From contig NC_080586.1 of the NCBI RefSeq assembly GCF_029962835.1, positions 71,636,001 through 71,700,000 on the forward strand: a DNA stretch of 64,000 nt, given 5' to 3'. Below are positions 55,288-64,000 of this stretch, one piece after another. Under the pieces are notes generated by a model. The model saw only the letters and a list, made by a program, of their open reading frames with translations. It searched no databases and was not told where the DNA came from. The position numbers and the translations under genes are program-made. The stretch's first letter is position 1, and each line of letters starts with the position of its first letter. Source of the DNA: Magnolia sinica (taxonomy: Eukaryota; Streptophyta; Magnoliopsida; Magnoliales; Magnoliaceae).

Positions 55288-58200
55288 TGTAACGCCCCGA
55301 TTTTCAAGACCCGAGTATATGACCCGTGTCCCAAAAACCCGAGTGTTAGCTTTAAAGGATGGTCAAATTCGAGTGTATATTTTTTTTTCCTTCATCAGAG
55401 TAAGCAAATGAGCGTAGTGTGGACAAATCGACATAAAGAAAAATTTCATTATCATTCAAATTTACAAGAAGCTGCCCATAATGACTTACACAAACCAATG
55501 TCCCTGAATTTAACAAGTACAAGATTTACATGATTTAATACATGAAGAATAATAGAAAGTATATAAATATAAGACGCAAGATCACGCAGCTCCTCCAAGT
55601 AAATACAGTCATGCATCCCTGGCAATTATACCATGCTCCTCATCAAGTCTGAACATATATATCACTAAAGCCACCTGTACTACCTGTACGGTTGTATATT
55701 TGATGGATGAGTGGCCAACTCAGTGTGAATTCCCCTCAAGATTACACACCGCCGCATTAGGTAAGAAATAGTATAAAACATCTAGACAACCAAAACAGAG
55801 TAAATGCAGTCTTATTAGGTGCATGGATGCATGAATGCAATCATCGACCCGGGTAAATCATCCGGACGGTTGGAGCCCCAGGAAAAACATCCAGACAGGT
55901 AATGGGGTCGTCACCCAAAGATGTGAGTGGTCATCAGCGCAACACGCAGCGTAATCGTATGGGCATGAGTCATCCAAGTCATCATCATAAATCGATCGGC
56001 TGGTCATTAGCGCAACTCGCAGCGTAATCGCATGGACATAATGATCCAAGCCGTCGTAATATGCCATGCATGCATGATTAGCCAAGTCATTATTAGTCCA
56101 TTTACAACCAACCAATTTAGATAAGCTCAAAGGTCACTACGGGGAGCACATGGCCCAGCGTAGGCCGACAGCTCGGGCATAGTATCCCATTACCACCATC
56201 CCCGACTCATAAGGCTACCATCTTAGGATGTTTAATGGAAACTCGTCGACTAGTGGCCAATCATATTATAGTATATGGGGCTTACCATTGCATGGTTACA
56301 CAGTATAAAACATTGAAACCATATAGGAAAAATACCACAACAAAGCCACATAGGGCGATATCAAACAAGCCACATAGGGCAATTATCAAAATAGGCCTCA
56401 TAGGGCGAGTATCAAAACCATGCGATAAAACACCATCCTTGAAAACTATTGGACTCAACAACCCTGGATGGTAGGCCCACATTAATGATCCATTTAGACC
56501 ACCACTCAAGAACCACAGTCGAAGGTCCATTTTAATCACAACCAGTCGGGTTACATCCCAAGTATGGGTGTACATTTATAGGTGGGGGTTTCCCACTAAT
56601 ATACCAGTTTAAAGTCCATAAGCAATACACAAATAATCCACAGGCATGAATAAATATACAGGATGAACATTAAGCAGGTAATATAGCAATTCAATTTTCA
56701 CCAGCTAACACATGTGATTATAAGAGAGATATATCAATTATAATTTTAATAAAAACTATAACTTAAGCTAATGAGAAGATAGAAAGCTCAAGAGGAAGAA
56801 TCATCACCTTATACTTTAAATCGCCTACCGGTGTCGCTAAGTGCTTACTCCCTTAGAATTGAATCCTACCACAGATCATGAGCTTATATCATTAGATCCA
56901 AGTTCCATGCACTACCTGGGGTTTGTATTTCTTTTAGGGTTTTAATATGGAATTAGGGCTTCATCCTGGAATTTAGGTTTAGGCTAGATCTTTAAGGTTG
57001 AACTCTAGTGGTGTGTAATTATTTATAATGTTAATTTAATAGTTATAAAATCCTTACTAACATTAGTGTCATAGTTAATATTAGTTAATAATAATCATGA
57101 TGATAATTAATATTATGATATAATATCTATGATAAGACAATGCATTAACATTTAATAATGGTATCATTTTAATTTCTTGTATATAATAACTATCATTAGA
57201 ATAGATAATTTACTAATAGTCATGTATCCTAAAATTTAACAATCCTATTAATAATGGAAATGGTAACAATGTTAATTTAATAATTAGAAAATAATTGTTA
57301 ACCATAGTGTTACAATTAATATTAGTTAATGTAGCAAAATAATCATTATGGTAACACTAACCAAAATTAATATTTAAGAATAATAAATAGGATAATGATA
57401 TTCAATAATTGTAATTTGTTTACAATAACCAGTTTAGCATAATGACTTACTAATGGCTAATCTTTGCTAATATTAATAATCCCAATGGCAACAAATGGTA
57501 ATAGTACGTCGAAACATAACTAGAATGGGGGAAAATGTTGACTCACCCATGATGATTCGGTTCGAACCGAGTTGACTCGGCTCAACACAACCATCACCCC
57601 TACATTCTCTCTCCTTCTTCTTCTCTTATCCTTTTTCATTTCTGCTTCTAGGAAGTCCAGAGGTGGCTGGACTCGACTCAAGGATGGCCCAACTCAGCAC
57701 AGGTGAGTCGAGTCGACTCGCCAGCTACTCAACTCACTCACCCCTACTCCTTCTCTCCCCTTTTCTCTGTCTTTCCTTTCTCTCTTTCCTCTTGCTCTCT
57801 TCCTCACAAATATCTTCTCTCCTTGCTGCTGGAGATACCTGGCAATGGTCGGCGAGCTGGCCTGACTCAGCCTGGTCGAGCTGAGTCGACACAGCACCTG
57901 CATAAAAAAAAAAGGCAGCGAGTCAGACTTGACTCGGTTCAAGCTGATGCACATGACAACCTCTCATTCCTTCTCCTCTGTTTCTCTTCTCTTTACTTTT
58001 CTACCTTCTACTCTCATACTTTTCCTCGTTCTTCATCTGCTACAGATCCAACGACGCTAACGGCCCTGCCTAATTCGCACACCACAACTGGGTCGGGTTG
58101 GTGCAACAGCCACCCCTCGTTCTCCCTTCTCTCTCTTAATTTTTCCATTTCTCTTCTTTCTTCTTTCTTTCTTCTTTTCCTTTCATCTGCTGCAGGTTCA

Positions 58201-59346
58201 GCGGAGTCACTGGGCCGCCGCATTCGATCCGAATCGGCTCGGTTTGGTGTCCCCTTAAACGAGGAAGAAGCTCCGCCATTAATGGCAGATTCTCTCCCTC
58301 AGCTCCTATCTTCAATCTGACAGCGTGGAACGATTTCTAGGGATGTATTAGAGCTTGTAGAACGAAGGTTTTGAAGCTTCGCCTTCGTTTGACTGGTGGG
58401 TTCGAAGGATGAAGGAGACGACTATTTTTCCTCCAACAGCCGCAAGCAATGGAAGGAGGGCGCTGCAGTTAGCTTTATTTCCCTTTCCCAGGGTTTCCCT
58501 AAAAGATCCCAGGCCGTTGGATCTGTAACAGATGGCCTGGATTGAAAACCGGATGGCAGCAGCCCCCAACGTCTAGCAAAACCAAAACCGACAGCGGTTT
58601 TAGCTTCCTGTGGGCAGAAACTCTCTCCCACGCGGAGACCCATCGGACGGCTGGGATTTTACCTTAATGAACGACCTAGATCAGCAGAAGACCCCTCACA
58701 TGGATCGCTGATGTGGAGTGGAAACAGTTTCCATTTTTGGAAATGTTGTGTTTCCGGGTCCTTGTTGCGCCAGCTCACGAGTGCACGTAGGTGCACCTAG
58801 CAGGTGGAGGTTTTAGGGTTTTGGTCAGGGCTGAGGTTCGCACACGATGGACGGTTTGGATCTTTCGTCTGGGTAGTGTGGGTGGACCACGGATCAACCA
58901 AAACGGACGCTCGTCCGTCGGCTGTCTAAGGCAAGGAGAGAGAAATCTCCTTCTACTTAAGGAAATAACGGGTCAGCCCACTGCTGACCGAGCTGGGGTG
59001 CTCGGTACACAGCGAGTGCTCGTCAATTGTGCACATGCACCATCAGGGCGGGGCCCACAGTCGTGTTTGGATGAAATCCACTCCATTCATTAGGTTTCAC
59101 AGGTCCAATTAGGACCTTAGGCTAAAGATGAGGTGGATCCAAATCCTAGGTGGGCCATACCAAGTGATTCTCGGCCTTAAGCATGGATCCTCATTGATCT
59201 GCTAGTCGGATAATCTTGAATTTTGAAGTCAACGGCTAAAAGAGTCCTAGGGACTACTTAAGCTAGAATTTAGTGGTTGTTCTATGAATCATATGGCCTA
59301 ATACACACTTATAGCATGAGCTATTTATTTTCAATGCTTTTAATTA

Positions 59347-59397
<51 letters not shown>

Positions 59398-59671
59398 CAC
59401 TTATATATTTTGTAATATCACAGGTTTTTATCATGTACATTGTACGAATGTTAGCAAGCAAAGATTAATGTATATATATCATTTGTACATTTATTTGTAG
59501 GGTTACATGTGTTATGTTTTAATTTCATATAAGTTGTTAAATTGTTTGGAATATATTATTCATTGTAACCCTTTCTAGCGTATTTTATTTTTAGGTATTA
59601 TAGATTTTGTAATTTATATTAATTTAGAGTACACGGTAACACCCGAGTACTAAAAAGTACGGGGTGTTACA
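55288..59671 (-). mobile_element. 4.4-kb nested relative, TGTAACGCCCC...GGGGTGTTACA, opposite orientation
   Basis: The ends are TGTAACGCCCCGATTTTC and GTACGGGGTGTTACA. The flanks TTAAG (55283-55287) and TCAAG (59672-59676) are a 5-bp duplication with one change. Read on the minus strand it repeats the architecture of its host: a GA-rich leader, the CTGTCGGCCTACGCTGGG...CCGTAGTGACC module (about 56200-56130), CACTGAGTTGGCCACTCATC (about 55705-55725), an AACCGTACAG acceptor-like site, then a short 3' part with GATGAGGAGC. Between 57540 and 58210 a CT-rich unit with GACTCG words recurs about four times. The 205-codon plus-strand frame at 57703-58320 is low-complexity within these units. No transposition protein is recognisable. 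Confidence 0.8.
59356..59397. repeat. (ATT)n microsatellite
   Basis: About fourteen ATT units near the end of the nested element. Confidence 0.95.
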
Positions 59672-60420
59672 TCAAGAACTTGGTTAATCACGTACATACA
59701 TCGTATTGCATGTGCCTTTGGCATTGGAGTTGAGCACAGCGGGAGTGTTGCATGCTGCGATCGTGAAATGATGTCGCAGAGGGAGTGCAGGCAAGGGCAT
59801 ACATCATTAATATATATCATCCTTGCATTAACCAGAGTACTTAGGAATGTTTGTTGTATTGCTTTATCATTACTGCTTGACTGAATTGATAACATGTTAA
59901 CCTTTGCTTTATAACTCCACTGAGTTGATCACTCACTCCCACTCTGGGATGGTGTTTTAAAACACCAACCAAACTTTGTTGTAGTTTCAGGTGATGTCGA
60001 GGCTTACGAGGTGGAGCCTTACTTCTACGACAATGAGGAGGAGTTCTCCTACCTGCAACTCTTTGGCGGATCTATGTAGATCTGGAGTTGCGTCACCAGG
60101 GCTACAGGGATATGGATTAGATGACATCACACTTCATTATTTTGTATATTTTAGAATTAAACATGTAATTATTTAACCCGGTATCATGTTCATACTCCGG
60201 GGACTAATAATCACTTATACGCTCTATATATTTATCATAGTCTTCCACTTGCGTAATTTAACTGTCTCTAGACTATAATATGTTGATTTAGTATAATCTC
60301 ATTCATGTTTAATGCACTAATACGGACAACATTTAATCATCATTATCTATGTTGCATAAGTGATGTGTTAGAACTCGGGAGTTGAGCGTTTGCTCGACCC
60401 CCGATTTTCAGGACGTTACA

Positions 60421-60685
60421 ACTACAAAAGAAGTGGGGGATTGAACATCTACTATTGAAACCCTTTAAGGGGTCACCGAAGTCTTGGAACAATATAAAAT
60501 TTGTTTTTCCTTTTCATACAAGTCTTTGTGACCTTATGAAAAGATTGGATGGAAAATAAACATTATGGTGGGCTCTACGAACTTTTTAATGGTGAAAATC
60601 ATTATCCACGCTGCTATATGTGGTGTGGTCTAGTTGATCTTTAGATATGATTTTTTTTTTTTGAATAATGCTCTAAAATGATCTC
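60421..60685 (+). mobile_element. Family A MITE, right part (interrupted, truncated)
   Basis: It continues from 52936 with ACTACAAAAGAAGTGGGGGA, ACTATTGAAACCC and GGTGTGGTCTAGTTGATC, then stops abruptly at AAAATGATCTC and passes into unrelated sequence. Confidence 0.85.
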
Positions 60686-61842
60686 GGTAGCCGACCTACA
60701 CTCCCTCAGGTCAAAGTTCTCAAGGACTTCATCTCCTCCGAGCTAGGGAAATTCCTAGCCGACCTCCCAAGGGGGAGGTCACCTTATAGTCCCCTTTTTT
60801 TCTTGTGGCCTTCGTCTGCCTCTTTACCCCTTGGTGAGAGAGGTCTTGTGTCGTCTTCGGGTCACCTCAGGTAGTTAAATTCAAATGTCTGGCGAGCCAT
60901 CTTCGGCTGCTACATCTTATGGTAGTTGGTCGAAATTTTTGAGCTCACAGTGAATGAGCCCCTCTGCTTGTATCAAACCAAGAGCAGCTTGAGCTCGCAT
61001 GGTTGGTAGTATTTTTCTTCCTGGTTGAGCAATGGTTAGGCTATTATTACTAACAACCCTTTCGTAAAAAAGGGCTGGAAAGATAAGCGGTTTTTTGAGT
61101 CGAGGGAGTGGGAGGCTTCATTGGCGGAGTTAGAGGGTTTGAAGTCTTGGGTTCCGACATCCTTCGCCCTGCCAAGTCAGAAACACACTAAGCTACTTCA
61201 CTTGTACTTTATTAATTAATTTATTTTTATTTTTGTGGATGTGGTGCTTTTCTTAGCAGCCTTTCCCCGATCATAGCTCAGCCTATCCATATACCACCAA
61301 CACCAGATAAAGATCGCTCGGGAGCAACTTGCAAAGCGGTGGGATCATCGAAAATTAGTTACTCTTATACTCATTCATCAGTTCGACTTCACTCTTGTTG
61401 GTGAGTTTTGTAATTTCTTGGCTACTTGCTCAATTGCCTTAAGGTTGCATTCTTACTTGTTTTTCTTTCTCTCTTATTTCTTACAAAGATGTTAGGTCAC
61501 CCACATTCAGATGAAGATGCAAGATGTGGCAAAGATGGAGCAATTGAAGGCTTCCACTAAAATGCGGAGTCAGCGAATGCGGCTCAGCCCTCTCTTGTCG
61601 GTGCTCCTCTGGGCAAGCCTGCTGCTATTATAGTAAAACAACTAGTGGCCGAGGCGGCCACTAAGGCTACTTCCCCAGCCGCCCAGGCAAAGGTCAAAGT
61701 TGTTAATGCTCCCACGAAGGGCAAGACAGCGGTTGGTGGCAGCGTGGCTACTGCGCCATGTAAATGCTATATTGTAAATCTAACACCCGGTGTTGTCAAA
61801 TTTTGTTGTGCCAAATCATTTAAAATATATATCATGTATTGA
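60686..61842 (+). pseudogene. Ty3/gypsy (Tat-like) gag relic
   Basis: A frame at 61053-61220 encodes NNPFVKKGWKDKRFF followed by EWEASLAELEGLKSWVP. This is the W-K-x-RFF pattern of plant Tat/Athila-type gag-like proteins. Upstream (60885) is ATGTCTGGCGAGCC with a stop after about 20 codons. Downstream an Ala/Lys-rich frame (61645-61770, EAATKATSPAAQAKVKV) resembles the low-complexity linker of such proteins. Several stops and no pol. Confidence 0.55.
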
Positions 61843-61899
61843 TGAGATGAATTGATCGAATTCATGCATTTTAAAGTTGTCCAAGTCTTCGTCAAACTT

Positions 61900-62095
61900 C
61901 TCTATGTATTCAAGTTGAAGAAGCATTGTCGAGGTTCAAGATTTCAAGCTCAAGTATAAGTACAAGTTCAAGGCTCAAGTTCGAGTATAATCTTCAAGAT
62001 CAGTACCTTAAACAAACTCAAGAACTCAAGTCTTTACTCAAGCTCAAGTTCAAGATTTGAAGACAAGCTTCGAGTATTTCAAGTGAATGAATTAA
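61900..62095. repeat. Imperfect CAAGTT/CTCAAG hexamer array
   Basis: About 25 variants of TTCAAG, CTCAAG and CAAGTT in 190 bp. It looks like degenerate low-complexity sequence of retrotransposon origin. No other partner in the window. Confidence 0.6.
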
Positions 62096-62257
62096 CAGAG
62101 CGAACGATGTTTCAATTGTTCAAACTCACAAACAAGGTATGGATGACCCTAGATTGACCATAGGTTAGGTCATATTCATTGCATTTGCTCCATTGAACCT
62201 TTCATGCAACTCGAGGAGCGTCGACACTCATCTTCGCATGACACGTACTTACACCAG

Positions 62258-62261
<4 letters not shown>

Positions 62262-62325
<64 letters not shown>
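62262..62325. repeat. (TA)n microsatellite
   Basis: About 32 AT units, the longest microsatellite here. It follows CACCAGCTATATA, a family A MITE end, so it may have grown from that MITE's GCTATATAGC terminus. Confidence 0.95.
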
Positions 62326-62327
<2 letters not shown>

Positions 62328-62449
62328 AAAAGGTACTATACACTTGACCGTATTGTACCTTTCATAAGGTCGAGTGCTGGCGGTACGTTATTCTTCGGAT
62401 GGTAAAAATTTTATCTCTTGCATATTTTCTGCAAAAGTGTTACACCCGC

Positions 62450-62745
62450 GGTTGAAACCTTACTAAGGCCCACTATGATGTTTATCTGAGATCCAACCTG
62501 TTCATAAGTTAAGGCATACATGAAAACACAAATTTCAGCTTGATCGAAAACTTTTGTGGCCCTTAGAAATTTTTAATGGTGGGCGTCACTCTATCCACTG
62601 TTTTCTATAGTGGGTACATTCTAGCCTTAGATTTAGCTCATTCTTTGTCTCATGCCTTAAATTGATATCTCCAACTGAATGGACAATATGGATATAACAC
62701 ATACATTTATGGTGGGTCCCAGATAACTTGGTGACATAACCAGTT
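62450..62745. mobile_element. Core-family MITE, right half
   Basis: It has AAGGCCCACTATGATGTTTA, TTCAGCTTGATCGAAAACTT, TTTTTAATGGTGGGCGTCAC and GGATATAACACATACATT in order. The left arm is missing. Confidence 0.65.
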
Positions 62746-62759
62746 CATAGAATCCGTAC

Positions 62760-63275
62760 GCGTATTGTGTCCTTCCCTGCACAAACAATAATCCATCCGG
62801 GAAGGACTTTGTGGGGCCCACCATGATTTAAGTGTTTTATCACGTTGTTAAAAGATTTTCTCAGATTGTTTTAAATTATTATCCTAAAAATGAGGCAAGT
62901 CCACAGCTCTAGTGGACCACGACAAAGAAGGCTGCATTGATAATGACACTCACCGTTGAAACCTTTCTAAATGCCAGTGTTATATTTCTTTACCATCCAA
63001 CATATTCATAAGGTCATGTAGATGTGAGTGAAGTGAAAACACAAATATCAACTTGATCCAAAACTTCTCCAACTCGTAAGAAGTTTTTGATGGTAGACAT
63101 TCAATCCCCACCTTATGGTCCACTTAAGCCTTAAGCCTGCCTCATTTTTTGGTTCATATATTAAAATGATTTGAGAAAATCGTCGAACGGCATGGATAAA
63201 ACACTTACATCATGTTGGCTCCACGGAGCCATTAATCCGTCCGGGTGGGGTAGGACGCAATTTGCGTTCAAGTGG
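62760..63275. mobile_element. MITE family C with a core foldback inside
   Basis: The outer parts GTACGCGTATTGTGTCCTTC and GGACGCAATTTGCGTTC are a worn version of the family C ends. The interior runs from TGTGGGGCCCACCATGATTT to TACATCATGTTGGCTCCACG. The sequence is close to the copy at 24592-25130 throughout. Confidence 0.75.
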
Positions 63276-63292
63276 ATGTACGCCAATTAGAT

Positions 63293-63835
63293 ACTGACAG
63301 GTTGAGTAGCGAGTTGGCTACTGAAGTTACGTCACCAAGTTCTGTGGGCCCCACTATGATGTATGTGTTGTATCCACATTGTCCATCCATTTTGAGATAT
63401 TATTTTAGAGATTGAGTTAAAGAATGAGGCAAATAAAAATCTGTAGTGGATCCCACTACAGAAAACAGTGGGGAGAGTGATTCCCACTGTTGAAACTATC
63501 CCAACGCCCACTATAATGTTTATTTGAAATCCAACTTGTTCAAAAGTTAAAAAAGACATGAAATAAGAGAAAATACAAATATCAGCTTGATCTAAAACTT
63601 TTGTGGCCTTTAGAAGTTTTTAATGGTGGGTGTCACTATCCTCACTGTTTTCCGTGTTGGGCCCACTGGATCTTTGGACTTAACTCATTCTTTGCATATT
63701 TCCCTAAAATGATACCTCCAAATGCATGGAAGGTGTGGATATAAAGCATACATCATGGTGGGGCCCATGGAACTTGGTGATGTAACTTCAGTAGCCAGTC
63801 TAGCTACTCAACCTGTTGGTATCTATCTAATCTGC
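63293..63835. mobile_element. MITE family D with ~60-bp terminal inverted repeats
   Basis: The left GACAGGTTGAGTAGCGAG and GTTACGTCACCAAGTTCTGT match the inverted right end (ACTTGGTGATGTAACTTCAG, then GCTACTCAACCTGTTGGTA). The interior is a core-family foldback with GTGGGCCCCACTATGATGTA at one side and CATCATGGTGGGGCCCATGG at the other. Confidence 0.85.
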
Positions 63836-63902
63836 GCACTAAGTGGAATGGAAACTCAACCTATTGGTATCTATCTAATCCGCGCACGAAGTGGATGGAA
63901 AC
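63806..63902. repeat. ~48-bp tandem duplication at the family D right border
   Basis: ACTCAACCTnTTGGTATCTA then TCTAATCnGCGCAC occurs twice in a row (about 63807 and 63853), covering the last bases of the element and its flank. Confidence 0.75.
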
Positions 63903-64000
63903 AACGTGAATTGAACTTCTATCATTAAAAAATTCTAGGGGTGGCACAGTGTCTGGTAAGGGCCAACTTTAGTGTTTGTGAGAAATCTAACTGTTCATCA
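63903..64000. other. Start of another worn core-family fragment
   Basis: GTGAATTGAACTTCTATCAT and the closing AAATCTAACTGTTCATCA are core-family words. The window ends inside it. Confidence 0.45.

Larger units (their letters stand above)
52937..60420 (+). mobile_element. 7.5-kb TGTAAC...GTTACA element, non-autonomous, hosting a nested relative
   Basis: It starts TGTAACATCTCGGAAAAATC and ends GATTTTCAGGACGTTACA. It is flanked by ACTAC at 52932-52936 and 60421-60425, and splits a family A MITE whose halves rejoin perfectly when it is removed. Without the nested element it is about 3.1 kb. Reading plus: a TATA box CTATATAAGG (53717), a purine-rich leader (53765-53835), and a splice-donor-like TTTTTGGTAAGAAACC at about 53925-53940. 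A long AT-rich middle follows, then a GTGACGAGCCTCTCC-repeat module (54660-55260), CCACTGAGTTGATCACTCAC (59921), an acceptor-like GTAGTTTCAG (59990), and a short acidic frame DVEAYEVEPYFYDNEEEF ending at TAG. No transposase, gag or pol domain is visible. Whether it is an LTR-less retroelement derivative or a DNA element is open. Confidence 0.8.

Noticed and set aside
57703-58320. 205-codon open frame, rich in Ser, Leu and Phe
   Set aside because: It lies in CT-rich repeated units of a transposon, has no domain and its composition follows from the pyrimidine tracts.
1-64000. tRNA, rRNA or snRNA genes
   Set aside because: Several T-loop-like phrases occur, but none has a complete cloverleaf context. 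All seem to belong to repeats or LTRs.

Overview
This window is nuclear DNA of a flowering plant with a large, repeat-rich genome. The evidence is introns, plant Ty1/copia, Ty3/gypsy, hAT, Tourist and LINE relics, and an EIX2-type receptor-like protein cluster. The very abundant GTGGGCCCCACCATGATGTA-type foldback repeats make me suspect a magnoliid-type tree, but that is a guess from memory and not proven here. Only one gene looks potentially functional. Two further host genes are broken, and almost everything else is transposable elements, often nested.

Gene 1 is LSM2, on the minus strand from 23766 down to 10969. Exon 1 contributes only the ATG, exon 2 encodes residues 2-54 and exon 3 encodes residues 55-93. 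Joined, they give exactly the 93 residues expected of LSm2. Intron 2 is about 12.4 kb and is packed with mobile DNA. The segment holding exon 3, the 3' UTR and part of intron 2 (10008-12480) was duplicated to 2980-8499. There exon 3 is decayed (frame broken, stop lost) and the block was later split by a 1.9-kb hAT-like insertion and a 1-kb foldback. The other copy still shows the empty site of the hAT insertion.

The region from 23.9 to 37.2 kb holds no live gene. It contains several MITEs, a complete but dead Ty1/copia element (25929-32363, minus strand) with about 1-kb LTRs, a 605-bp hAT MITE with a perfect 8-bp target duplication, an LTR relic and a 368-bp hairpin element.

Gene 2 and its tandem duplicate (37311-40446 and 45574-48164, minus strand) are leucine-rich-repeat receptor-like proteins without kinase, of the EIX2 type. 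Both are broken, but at different places. Copy 1 has two nonsense codons and three frameshifts. Copy 2 has lost its start, signal peptide and cap domain in a rearranged 5' end, and carries a 16-bp frameshift deletion. Their upstream flanks are also duplicated, and beyond copy 2 an 842-bp unit is repeated again in tandem. Ty3/gypsy LTR and gag debris separates the two copies.

From 50.4 to 64 kb there is a stack of MITEs. One MITE is interrupted by a 7.5-kb element bounded by TGTAAC...GTTACA with a perfect ACTAC target duplication (52937-60420). That element carries a second, related element in the opposite orientation (55288-59671). Both share internal modules and have no recognisable transposase. 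This gene-like, non-autonomous family is the best candidate here for something poorly described. Coordinates of repeats without a target duplication are by eye and good to roughly 10-30 bp.
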